Part shown: positions 16,501-25,568 of the stretch, piece after piece
How positions within the stretch are numbered: position 1 is the stretch's first letter
Layout of the letters: every line of letters begins with the position of its first letter
From: Pirellulales bacterium
Lineage (GTDB): Bacteria; Planctomycetota; Planctomycetia; Pirellulales; Thermoguttaceae
Reading direction: 5' to 3'
Assembly: GCA_016928165.1 (NCBI GenBank)
Contig: JAFGLH010000128.1
Location: 1-64,000 of the forward strand
DNA length: 64,000 bases
Translations under genes and position numbers: made by a program
The notes under the pieces: generated by a model
Database searches by the model: none
The model's input: the letters and a program-made list of their open reading frames with translations, nothing else
Told to the model about the DNA's origin: nothing

Positions 16501-17006
16501 CCGTGGACGTCGGGCATTGTCCAATCGACGGCCGTCTCGGCCGAAACCCGACAAGTGGGCAGCCAGGCAAGCTGCTTGAGATGGGGGGTTTGGTCAATTA
16601 GGGGCATAACCCGGCTCAATACTGAATCGGTCGTCAGCGCCACCCGTGCCTCGGCGTCGTCGGCGATCGCCTGTATGCGATTCAGCGATCGGTTTCGGCG
16701 GGGGGGGTAGACGGGCACGGCGATCACGCCCGCGTAAAGGCACCCAAAAAAGGCGGCGATGAACTCCAGACCGGCCGGATAGAGCAACAAGGCCCGTTGC
16801 CCCACCAGATCGTGCGATTCGAGCCATGCGCCGATCGCCCGTGCCTGACGGTCGAGTTCCCTGTAAGTCAGAGAGATTTCTTCGTTCTCGCCGTCGACCA
16901 GGTACGTGAAGGCGATGTCAGTCGGCTGGCACCGCGCGCGATGCAGCAACAGTTCCACTAGGTTGGAAGGGCCGAAAAACGTCCCAGGCAAAGAATCCAG
17001 ATGCAC
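13545..17006 (-). CDS. Fatty acyl-AMP ligase - acyl carrier protein - alpha-oxoamine synthase (AONS/SPT-like PLP enzyme) fusion
   Basis: 1153 aa; FAAL motif [40 protein letters not shown]; PLP-enzyme motifs [17 protein letters not shown] and catalytic-Lys [16 protein letters not shown]. Confidence 0.88.
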   Translation of the reverse strand: [1153 protein letters not shown]

Positions 17007-17210
17007 GATAGGAATACTCCTCGCTCCGATCTAACTCCACCTGTCCCGGAGAACCCTTGATTGTATGGTTTTCTCCCTTCGTCCGCAATTGTCCCCCTTA
17101 CTCAAATTATGGCCGCCGAAAAACGAATTGCATGTTGACACGGGAAAGAAAAGGTTTTACCGTGCTTCGGGGGGACGGGCACCAAGCATACATTTTAGGG
17201 GGGTCGGATC

Positions 17211-17846
17211 ATGATCGAGATTACCTGCCCAAGTTGCAACCGAAAGCTCCGCGCCAAGTCCGAACTGGCCGGCCGGATGGGCAAGTGTCCCAACTGCGGT
17301 CAGCCGATCCGGATCGCCGCCGAGGCCCCGGACGAAACCACGGATGACGTTCAGGAGGTCCAACAATTACAGCCGCCAAATGAAGAGCGTCTTCCCACGT
17401 ACAGCGCGCCAAACAGGCTTAACCGTGAGAGCCGCTACTTAATTTGCGATAAGTCGCGTTTGGTGGCCCTCTGGGACAACAACGGCAGCGGGTGGATGCT
17501 GATAACCGGCGTTGGAGAAATCCCTGTCAAACGAAACCGCGACAATATCCCCACCACCGGCACATACCAACTCGTCGAGTTGAAATTCACCATGACACCC
17601 GAAGGAAAGCGTCTATCGGGCGTCGCCTGCTACGAGCTTGGTTCGCGTTGGGCTTTGACCGTCTTGGAACAAGGGGACGATACGATCACCGAGAAAATCA
17701 CTGGGCCGGGCTGCTTGAACAGAGATCAAAAGAACGCCGTTCGCACTGAGATAAAAAAGCATTTTATGCAGCCCGTGTGGCAAGATTCCATGGCGGTGAT
17801 GGATTTTCTATCCAACGCCGACTTCCACTCGCCGGGCGTGGAGTAA
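17211..17846 (+). CDS. Zinc-ribbon (MJ0042/CPxC-like) N-terminal domain protein, otherwise hypothetical
   Basis: MIEITCPSCNRKLRAKSELAGRMGKCPNCGQPIRI N-terminus. Confidence 0.65.
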   Translation: MIEITCPSCNRKLRAKSELAGRMGKCPNCGQPIRIAAEAPDETTDDVQEVQQLQPPNEERLPTYSAPNRLNRESRYLICDKSRLVALWDNNGSGWMLITGVGEIPVKRNRDNIPTTGTYQLVELKFTMTPEGKRLSGVACYELGSRWALTVLEQGDDTITEKITGPGCLNRDQKNAVRTEIKKHFMQPVWQDSMAVMDFLSNADFHSPGVE

Positions 17847-17927
17847 TCTCGTCCGTTCAGCAGCCACCGGCACGGCGGCTCGCACCGTAGTGGTCCGTCC
17901 AAGGTTCAATGTCGGGTGAACCGTTTA

Positions 17928-18015
17928 GCGGGGCCGCTTGCGGCCCGTGTTTAGGCCCGTGTTTAAAAAATACGGTGCGCATCTTATTGCATGGGCCGCA
18001 AACGGCCCCGCTACA
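17928..18015. repeat. Paired inverted hairpin modules (REPIN-like, GGCCGC family)
   Basis: TAGCGGGGCCGCTTGCGGCCCGTGTTTA and, in inverse orientation, GCATGGGCCGCAAACGGCCCCGCTAC. Confidence 0.65.
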
Positions 18016-18108
18016 CATGACATAAATCGTTAGGGATCAGCCTGACCTACGCATGCTAATTTGTTATAATACATAGTTTGTCATTTGCCGGTATTTGAAG
18101 ACGCGACC

Positions 18109-19395
18109 ATGAGACTCCCCCCCGAAGGTGCGCGCTGGCTCGTTACGCTCCGTTTTTGGGCCTGTGCGGCGATATTCACGGCGACAACCGTCGCCTGGGC
18201 GCTGGACGTGTTGCCGCACCCCCTGCCTTTGTATGGGGTCGGCGCGGTTGTGTTCGTTTACAACCTCTTATTCACGTTCAGCCAGCGCGATTGGTCCGTC
18301 AGCGGGCGCGGCGTAGATAGGATTATCTTTCTTCAAATCATCTTCGATCTGGCCGCATTGACCGCGTTGTTGTACTTCGCCGACTTGCCGAGAAACCCGT
18401 TCATTTCATATTACGTTTTTCACATGATAATCGCGGGGATGTACCTTCGCGGTAATTTGCCATACGTGGTGGCGGCCGTGGCCACCTCGCTGGTCGGCGG
18501 CGTAATGCTGCTGGAATACCTGGAGCTGATTCCGCGTTTTCCGTTGCGGTTTTCGGGCGATCCGACCGGGTTGTGGACAATCGACGGCCTGTACGCGTTC
18601 AGCGTCTTCGCGGCGCTCGGCAGCACGTTGTGGATCGCCGTCTATTTCAGCACGGCCATCCGCCGCTACGTCGACCGCGCCCACGCCGAACTGCGCCAGA
18701 AAGAAAAACTTCTTGGCATCGGCCAGTTGGTGGCCGGCATCGCACATCAAATAGCCAATCCGCTCGACGGGGCGCAGAACTGTCTGCGCAAGATCGGAGA
18801 AGCCGTCGGGAGCGATCCGCAATCCACCGAATACGTGGAGATGATGACCGATGCCTTGGAGCGGATCGAGCGGACGGCCAAACGAGTGCAATCGTTCGCC
18901 TTGCCGGGAGGAATCACGCTGACGAACACCGACGTTAACTCGGTGGTGAAGGCGATCCTGCCGTTGTTGGAAAACGCCCGCGGCGGAAACGTAATCGTGC
19001 GCACCGAGTTGGGCCGCGTGCCGCCCGTCAAGGGCGACCCCTACGCGCTGCAAGAGGTGATTTTCAACCTCTGCACGAACGCCTTCGCCGCCATGCCCCA
19101 CGGGGGAACATTAACCCTTCGCACTCGGACCCTCGGCGGCAGCGACGACGATCAGATGGATTCGGTGGCGATCGAGGTGGCCGACACGGGCGAGGGCATC
19201 CCGCGAACGCATTTGGAAAAGATTTTCGAGCCGTTTTTCACCACCCGAGCCGAGGAAGGGGGCACCGGTTTAGGATTGGGGCTTTGCCGCATGTTGATCA
19301 GCGAAATGGGAGGACGGATCGAAGTCCGAACCGCACTGAGCCAAGGAACGGTATTCACCGTGACGCTTAATCCAATGGAAAAGGAAAACGATTGA
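18109..19395 (+). CDS. Membrane sensor histidine kinase
   Basis: N-terminal TM segments; H-box LVAGIAHQIANPLDG; N-box EVIFNLCTNAFAAMPHGG; G-boxes VADTGEGIP, GGTGLGLGLC. ATG at 18109 preferred over the TTG at 18085. Confidence 0.88.
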   Translation: MRLPPEGARWLVTLRFWACAAIFTATTVAWALDVLPHPLPLYGVGAVVFVYNLLFTFSQRDWSVSGRGVDRIIFLQIIFDLAALTALLYFADLPRNPFISYYVFHMIIAGMYLRGNLPYVVAAVATSLVGGVMLLEYLELIPRFPLRFSGDPTGLWTIDGLYAFSVFAALGSTLWIAVYFSTAIRRYVDRAHAELRQKEKLLGIGQLVAGIAHQIANPLDGAQNCLRKIGEAVGSDPQSTEYVEMMTDALERIERTAKRVQSFALPGGITLTNTDVNSVVKAILPLLENARGGNVIVRTELGRVPPVKGDPYALQEVIFNLCTNAFAAMPHGGTLTLRTRTLGGSDDDQMDSVAIEVADTGEGIPRTHLEKIFEPFFTTRAEEGGTGLGLGLCRMLISEMGGRIEVRTALSQGTVFTVTLNPMEKEND

Positions 19396-19521
19396 TTTTC
19401 GCGCGTTTGCGTCCCCGCCGTTGATGCGGCAGTTGCACCGCCGTACGGGAAAACCGGGATGGCGGTACGACTGTTTCTCCAACCGAGAGTGCGTTTACAT
19501 TCCAAAAGAATTTGATCTACA

Positions 19522-20856
19522 ATGAGAATCCTTGTCGCCGACGACGAACGAATCAAATTGGTCACGCTGGCCAACGACCTTGCCGCCCGGGGGCACGAGG
19601 TGGATACAGCCGGCGACGGCGCCGAGGCGCTGGATAAATTCACTTCCGGCAGCTTCGACGTCGTGGTGACCGATCTGAAGATGCCCAAAATCGACGGCAT
19701 CGAACTGCTCAAGCGAATCAAGCAGGACCCGCGCGCCGACGCCGAGGTAATAATTATGACGGCCTATGGAAGCATCCCCCTGGCGGTCGAGGCGGGCAAG
19801 CTCGGAGCCTTCGACTTCTTGACCAAGCCGTTCAATAACGAGGACATTTTCCCGTTGTTGGATCGGATCGCATCCGCCCGTCGCGGCAAGGAACCCGCGA
19901 GCGGGGAAGCGGCCGAAAAGACGATCGATAAAATCGACCAGGCGGTTGTCGGTCAATCGACGCCGATGCGTTCGGTGCGGCGTCTGGTCGAGATATGCGC
20001 CCGCTCCGATGCCAACGTCTTGCTTTGCGGCGAAACGGGAGTAGGCAAGGACTTGATTGCGCTGACTATACATCGCAACTCACACCGCCGCGCCGCCCCC
20101 TTCGTCAAGGTTGGCTGCACTCTATTTCCCAGCCAGTTGATAGAAAGCGAACTGTACGGACACGAAAAAGGTGCCTTTACCGGCGCCGAGCAGCGACGCC
20201 TGGGTCGTTTCGAGCTGGCCGAGGGGGGGACCCTCTATTTGGACGACGTGGACGACATCCCCCTCGAACAACAGACCAAACTGCTTCGCGCTATCGAGGA
20301 AAAAACTTTCGAGCGGGTCGGCGCCGCTGACGAACGGAAGGCCGACGTGCGTATTGTCGCATCGACGAAAAAAGACCTCCTGCAGAAAATCGCCGCCGGG
20401 GAGTTCCGGCAGGATCTTTATTACCGATTGGAGGTTCTCAGAATAGATGTCCCTCCGCTCCGAGAACGGCTCGACGACGTGCCCATGCTGTCCGAGCACT
20501 TGCTCAAGCGGTTTGCCAAGGACGGACCGGGGCAGCTCGAGCCGTCGGCCGTCGAGATACTCAAGCGCCACGACTGGCCGGGCAATGTCCGCGAGTTGGC
20601 GCACTTGCTGCAACGCGCCTACCTGATCGGCGGCGGCGTTGTCGGCGGCGATTTGCTGTTGAAGGAGCTACGCGCGGCGGCGAAAAAACGCCGCGTCCGC
20701 TCCGGCCACTTCCAGGAAACAATCGAAAAAACCGAGCGGGAGCTGCTGCAAAGCGCATTGGAAGAGTCCCAGGGCAACAAGTCGGCAGCCGCCGCCGCGC
20801 TGGGTATGAAACTCTCCACCTTCCGCGACAAACTGGTCAAGCACGGGTTGGGATAA
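19522..20856 (+). CDS. NtrC-family sigma-54-dependent response regulator
   Basis: Receiver (VADDE, VVTDLKMP, FLTKPF); AAA+ GETGVGKD, GAFTGA, RFELAEGGTLYLDDVDDI; C-terminal Fis-like HTH. Confidence 0.92.
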   Translation: MRILVADDERIKLVTLANDLAARGHEVDTAGDGAEALDKFTSGSFDVVVTDLKMPKIDGIELLKRIKQDPRADAEVIIMTAYGSIPLAVEAGKLGAFDFLTKPFNNEDIFPLLDRIASARRGKEPASGEAAEKTIDKIDQAVVGQSTPMRSVRRLVEICARSDANVLLCGETGVGKDLIALTIHRNSHRRAAPFVKVGCTLFPSQLIESELYGHEKGAFTGAEQRRLGRFELAEGGTLYLDDVDDIPLEQQTKLLRAIEEKTFERVGAADERKADVRIVASTKKDLLQKIAAGEFRQDLYYRLEVLRIDVPPLRERLDDVPMLSEHLLKRFAKDGPGQLEPSAVEILKRHDWPGNVRELAHLLQRAYLIGGGVVGGDLLLKELRAAAKKRRVRSGHFQETIEKTERELLQSALEESQGNKSAAAAALGMKLSTFRDKLVKHGLG

Positions 20857-20868
20857 TTCCACGATGGG

Positions 20869-20887
20869 GTGGCAGTTTAACTGTCAC
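20869..20887. repeat. Hairpin repeat GTGGCAGTTTAACTGTCAC between convergent genes
   Basis: Inverted repeat, related to copies near 32783 and 43657. Confidence 0.6.
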
Positions 20888-20930
20888 CACAACGGACGAA
20901 AAATCGGCGATGGGAGTCGCCTCCTACAAT

Positions 20931-23900
20931 TTAATGTGGATACCGATCCGGCTCTTCCTCCGATCGCGAAGAAACCTTTTCGCCGCGAACGACGATTGTC
21001 TCATCAACCGGCTCCGTGACGAACGTGTCGCCGCTGCCGCGGGCGGCAACCTCGGCGAGACCGTTCGACGGCACGGCGACCGGCTGCAAACGTTTCTTTT
21101 TAGCAAAGACTGCCGATATCAAGACAAAGAACAAGGGGATGAAGATCAGGTCGATGAATGTGGCCGAGAGCATACCTCCGGTCACGGCGGTCCCGATGGC
21201 GTTCATCGCGCCGGCGCCAGCGCCGGTGGCGATGGCCAGCGGCAGCGTGCCGAAAAAGAAGGCCAGCGAGGTCATGATGACCGGTCGGAACCGGATTCTC
21301 ACCGCCGCCAGGGTTGCGTCGATCAGTCCTTCTCCTTTTTCGAGTTGTCCCTTGATGAACTGAATGATGAGGATGGCGTTTTTCGTGGAAAGTCCGAGCG
21401 TAGTCAAAAAGCCGATTTGGAAGTAGACGTCGTTCGAGAGTCCGCGGAAGTAAGTGGCCGCCAAGGCGCCCAAAACGCCCAGCGGCAACATGAGCAGGTT
21501 GACGAAGGGGATGGTCCAGCTTTCATACAGCGCGGCGACGCAGAGAAATATCACTAGTACGGAAAAGGCGTAGAGCACCGGCCCCTGAGCGGTCGCCATC
21601 CGCTCCTGGTAAGACAGGCCGGTGTAGTCGTATCCGATTCCGGCGGGCAGCCGGCCTACGATCTCTTCCATGGCCTTCATGGCTTCGCCGGTGCTCAAGC
21701 CCGGCGCCGGTTCGCCTAGGATGTTCAACGACGGAAAACCGTTGTAGCGTTCAAGTCGGGGAGAGTTCGAGGTCCAACGGCTCGATGCGAAGGAGGTATA
21801 GGGAACCATCTTCCCGGCTTTGTTTCGGACATAAAGTTTTTCCAAGTCCTTCGGCAACATTCGGTGTGGAGCGTCGTTTTGGACAAAGACTCTCTTGACT
21901 CGGCCGCCTTGGATAAAGTTGTTGACATAGGCGCTGCCGAAAGCGGCGGAAAGGGTGTTGTGGATCGAATTGATGGGCACGCCCAGCGCGCCGGCCGAGT
22001 CCCAATCTATGTCGATGCGATACTCGGGCACGTCGTCCAATCCGTTTGGACGGACGCCGGTCAATCGCGGGTCTTGCATGGCCATTCCCAAGAATAGATT
22101 GCGGGCCGCCATTAGGGCCTCGTGGCCCAGATTGCCGCGATCGATCAACTCGAAATCCACGCCCCTAGCCGTCCCCAATTCGACGACGGCCGGCGGCGGA
22201 AAGGCGTAGACCATGGCGTTGCGGATCGAGGTAAACGCCCCCATGGCTCGTCCGGCAACGGCAGTGGCCTTCAAGTCCGGCCGATCTCGCAAGTCCCAAT
22301 CCTTCAACTTCACGAACAACATGGCGCTGCTCTGCGATCTTCCCGCAAAGCTCATGCCGGCGACGCTCATGCACGATTCGACGGCTTCTTTTTCACGCTC
22401 CCGAAAATATTTCACGACTTGGTCCACGACCTCCTGGGTCTGTTCGAGCGTGGCGCCGGTCGGCATGATTACTTGGCACATAAGAATGCCTTGGTCCTCG
22501 TCCGGCAGATAAGCGCTGGGCAACCGCATGAACAAATAGCCCACCGCCGATACCAGCAGAACATAAATGAGGAGGTAGCGAAGCTTTTTGGCGATGGAAT
22601 GTTTAACCAATCCCACGTAGCGGTCTCGAATCCAGAAAAACACCCGATCGAACCGCCGGAAGAACGGGCGGAACAGCCAAAGCGCGTTTTCGGCCGGCTC
22701 GTGACCTTTCGGCACGGGACGGAGAAACGACGCGCAAAGGACGGGCGTCAGGATCAGAGCCACCACCACCGACAGCAACATCGAGGAGATAATCGTAACG
22801 GAAAACTGGCGGTAGATGACGCCGGTCGAACCGGGGAAGAAGATCATCGGACCGAAGACCGCCGAGAGGACCAAGCCGATGCCGATCAAGGCGCTGGTGA
22901 TCTGGTCCATCGATTTGGCCGTGGCCGCGCGGGGCGAAAGACCTTCCTCGGCCATGATCCGTTCCACGTTTTCCACCACCACGATGGCGTCGTCGACCAA
23001 CAGACCGATGGCCAGCACCATGGCGAACATGGTCAGCATATTGATCGAAAAGCCAAAAAACATCAAAACGGCGAAAGTACCCAACAAAACCACGGGCACC
23101 GCGATGGTGGGGATCAACGTGGCGCGGATGTTCCCCATGAAAAGGTACATGACCAGGAAGACCAATACGACAGCCTCGATCAGGGTCTTCACCACTTCGT
23201 TGATGGCCACTTCGATGAAGGGAGTCGTGTCGAAGGGGTAGACGACCTTCATTCCCGGCGGGAAGTAACAGCTCATTTCCTCCATCTTAGCCTTGACCGC
23301 GTCGGCCGTATCCAGCGCGTTGGCGCCGGGCGCTTGACGGATGGCCAGCCCGGCGGTGGGTTTGCCGTTGTAGAAGGCCTCGATATCGTACAGCTCGGTC
23401 CCAAGTTCCGTCCATCCCACGTCCCCCACGCGGACCACCGAGCCGTCCGTGTTGATTCGTATGGGAATGGCGGCGAACTCCTCCGGGGTTTCGAGCAGGT
23501 TCTGCACGACTATGGAAGCGTTCAATCGCTGCCCCTTCATGGCCGGCGCGCCGCCGAACTGTCCGGCTGAGACTTCCACATTGTAAGTCTGCAAGGCCCC
23601 AATCACGTCCTCGATTGTCAACTGATATTCGGTTAGCTTGTCGGGATTGAGCCAAACGCGCATCGCGTATTGTCCGCCGAAGGCATTGACCTCGCCCACG
23701 CCGGGGACCCTCGCCAGAACCTTTTCCAGGTTGGAAACGGCGTAGTCGCGCAGATCGCTTCCGTCCATGCTGCCGTCTTCCGACACCAAGGCCACGATAA
23801 CCAAATAGTTGCGCGTGGACTTGCTGACTTTCACTCCTGTCCGCTGCACCACTTCGGGCAAGCTCGTCATGGCCAATTGCAGCTTGTTTTGCACCTGAGC

Positions 23901-24215
23901 CCAAGCCAGGTCCGGGTCCGTCCCCGCCTTGAAGGTCAATTCGATGCGAGAGGAACCGGACGAATCGCTCGTTCCCGACAGATACAGCAAGTCGTCGAAG
24001 CCCGTCATCTTCTGCTCGATGATTTGGGTGACGCTGTTTTCCACCGTCTCGGCCGATGCGCCGGGATAATTGCATTCGATGGCTATCGACGGAGGAGCAA
24101 TCAGGGGATACTGGGAGATCGGCAAGTTATAGATGGCCAACACACCCAAAACCATCATCATGATGGCGATAACCCACGCAAAAACCGGACGGTCGAGGAA
24201 GAATCTTGAAAGCAT
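20931..24215 (-). CDS. RND multidrug efflux transporter, HAE1 (AcrB/MexB) family
   Basis: 1094 aa; FFLDRPVFAWVIAIMMMVLG..., GLLVDDAIVVVENVERIMAEEGLSPRAATAKSM, C-terminal GALAATYFRGLSNDVYFQIGFLTTLGLSTKNAILI. Confidence 0.95.
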   Translation of the reverse strand: MLSRFFLDRPVFAWVIAIMMMVLGVLAIYNLPISQYPLIAPPSIAIECNYPGASAETVENSVTQIIEQKMTGFDDLLYLSGTSDSSGSSRIELTFKAGTDPDLAWAQVQNKLQLAMTSLPEVVQRTGVKVSKSTRNYLVIVALVSEDGSMDGSDLRDYAVSNLEKVLARVPGVGEVNAFGGQYAMRVWLNPDKLTEYQLTIEDVIGALQTYNVEVSAGQFGGAPAMKGQRLNASIVVQNLLETPEEFAAIPIRINTDGSVVRVGDVGWTELGTELYDIEAFYNGKPTAGLAIRQAPGANALDTADAVKAKMEEMSCYFPPGMKVVYPFDTTPFIEVAINEVVKTLIEAVVLVFLVMYLFMGNIRATLIPTIAVPVVLLGTFAVLMFFGFSINMLTMFAMVLAIGLLVDDAIVVVENVERIMAEEGLSPRAATAKSMDQITSALIGIGLVLSAVFGPMIFFPGSTGVIYRQFSVTIISSMLLSVVVALILTPVLCASFLRPVPKGHEPAENALWLFRPFFRRFDRVFFWIRDRYVGLVKHSIAKKLRYLLIYVLLVSAVGYLFMRLPSAYLPDEDQGILMCQVIMPTGATLEQTQEVVDQVVKYFREREKEAVESCMSVAGMSFAGRSQSSAMLFVKLKDWDLRDRPDLKATAVAGRAMGAFTSIRNAMVYAFPPPAVVELGTARGVDFELIDRGNLGHEALMAARNLFLGMAMQDPRLTGVRPNGLDDVPEYRIDIDWDSAGALGVPINSIHNTLSAAFGSAYVNNFIQGGRVKRVFVQNDAPHRMLPKDLEKLYVRNKAGKMVPYTSFASSRWTSNSPRLERYNGFPSLNILGEPAPGLSTGEAMKAMEEIVGRLPAGIGYDYTGLSYQERMATAQGPVLYAFSVLVIFLCVAALYESWTIPFVNLLMLPLGVLGALAATYFRGLSNDVYFQIGFLTTLGLSTKNAILIIQFIKGQLEKGEGLIDATLAAVRIRFRPVIMTSLAFFFGTLPLAIATGAGAGAMNAIGTAVTGGMLSATFIDLIFIPLFFVLISAVFAKKKRLQPVAVPSNGLAEVAARGSGDTFVTEPVDETIVVRGEKVSSRSEEEPDRYPH

Positions 24216-24236
24216 TGGGGAATCTCTGTCGGCTTA

Positions 24237-25568
24237 CTATTTCTTATGTTTCGATGACGCGGCTTGGGGCTTGCCATCGTTTTTCGGCGTCGGCGCTCCG
24301 CCGGCTGCAAGCGGGACGGCCTTGACGGGAAATCCTTGCCTTGCGCGCATTTGCGCCTTTTGTATGCCCTCGACAATCACGCGGTCGCCCGGCGCAAGAC
24401 CCGAGGAAACCAGCCATTTATCGCCGATGGCGCGATCGGTCGTCAGTCCGCGATACTGCACTTTGCCTTCCGCATCCACGACCAGAACGAGAGGATTTCC
24501 CTTGTGATCGCGAAATACGGCCTGCTGCGGTATTAAAATTGCTTTGTCGTTGACGCCCTCGTCAATGACCGCCCGAATGAACATGTGGGGCAGAAGAATC
24601 ATGTCGGGATTTGGAACAACGACGCGTAAAATGACCGAGCCGGTGGTCGGGTCCACCGTCACGTCGCGGAACTTTAGCGACCCCTCTTGAGAATAGACCG
24701 TGCTGTCTTCGAGGACGATTTTCACCCTGTCGGTGCCGTTGTCCTTGAGTCGTCCGTGCGCCAGGTTGCGCCGCAGCCTGATCAGTTCCGCGGTCGACTG
24801 TGGAACGTCGATAAAGATGGGATCGAGTTGCTGAATGGTCGCCAAGGGTACGGCTTGATAGGCTGTAACGATAGCGCCTTCGGTGATGTTCGATCGTCCG
24901 ATGCGGCCGGAGATCGGGGCCGTGATTTTGGTGTAGTCGAGGTTGATTTTGGCCGTTTCCACCGCCGCCTCGGCCTGTTTAATGGCGGCGCGCGCCACAT
25001 CGACCGATTGTCGATCGCTTTCCACCTGGGCCTCGGCCGCCTTCAAGGCGGATTCCGCCACCTCGACGTCGGCTATGGCCTGGTCGAGCTGCATGGCCGT
25101 GACCGCCCGCGTTTTTTCCAGTTTTTTATACCGCTGGAGAGTCGTTTGGGCCAAATGCAAAGTCGCCTGATGCCGCTTCAGGTTGGCAATGCTCGCCTGC
25201 AACATAGCCTCCGCCCGATCGACACCCTCCCGAGCGGATTCAAGATTCGCGACCGCGTTGTCGTAAGCCGCTTGATACGGTGCGGTGTCGATTTGATATA
25301 GGACCTCGCCGGCCTTCACGTCGGAACCTTCCGTAAAGAGCCGTTTCTGAAGCAGCCCGTTGACCTGGGGTCGGATTTCCGCGACACGGAACGGAGACGT
25401 GCGCCCCGGCAACTCCGAAGTCAACGTCACCATCTCAGGCACTACCGTTATTACCGCCACCTCCGGAATTGACGAAGGCGGCATTTGTTGTTGGGGACGG
25501 CAGCCCGCCGCGGATAGGCCCGCCGCCAGCACCGTCAATACCAACGGTTTCCAGATACTCCGATTCAT
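24237..25568 (-). CDS. RND periplasmic adaptor (MFP/HlyD, AcrA/MexA-like lipoprotein)
   Basis: Lipobox-like N-terminus LSAAGC; AEIRPQVNGLLQKRLFTEGSDVKAGEVLYQID; ITAPISGRIGRSNITEGAIV. Confidence 0.93.
   Translation of the reverse strand: MNRSIWKPLVLTVLAAGLSAAGCRPQQQMPPSSIPEVAVITVVPEMVTLTSELPGRTSPFRVAEIRPQVNGLLQKRLFTEGSDVKAGEVLYQIDTAPYQAAYDNAVANLESAREGVDRAEAMLQASIANLKRHQATLHLAQTTLQRYKKLEKTRAVTAMQLDQAIADVEVAESALKAAEAQVESDRQSVDVARAAIKQAEAAVETAKINLDYTKITAPISGRIGRSNITEGAIVTAYQAVPLATIQQLDPIFIDVPQSTAELIRLRRNLAHGRLKDNGTDRVKIVLEDSTVYSQEGSLKFRDVTVDPTTGSVILRVVVPNPDMILLPHMFIRAVIDEGVNDKAILIPQQAVFRDHKGNPLVLVVDAEGKVQYRGLTTDRAIGDKWLVSSGLAPGDRVIVEGIQKAQMRARQGFPVKAVPLAAGGAPTPKNDGKPQAASSKHKK

Noticed and set aside
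22122-24209. 482-aa and 179-aa plus-strand ORFs opposite the RND gene
   Set aside because: His/Gln/Asp-rich antisense ORFs in high-GC coding DNA; the minus-strand RND protein is unambiguous.
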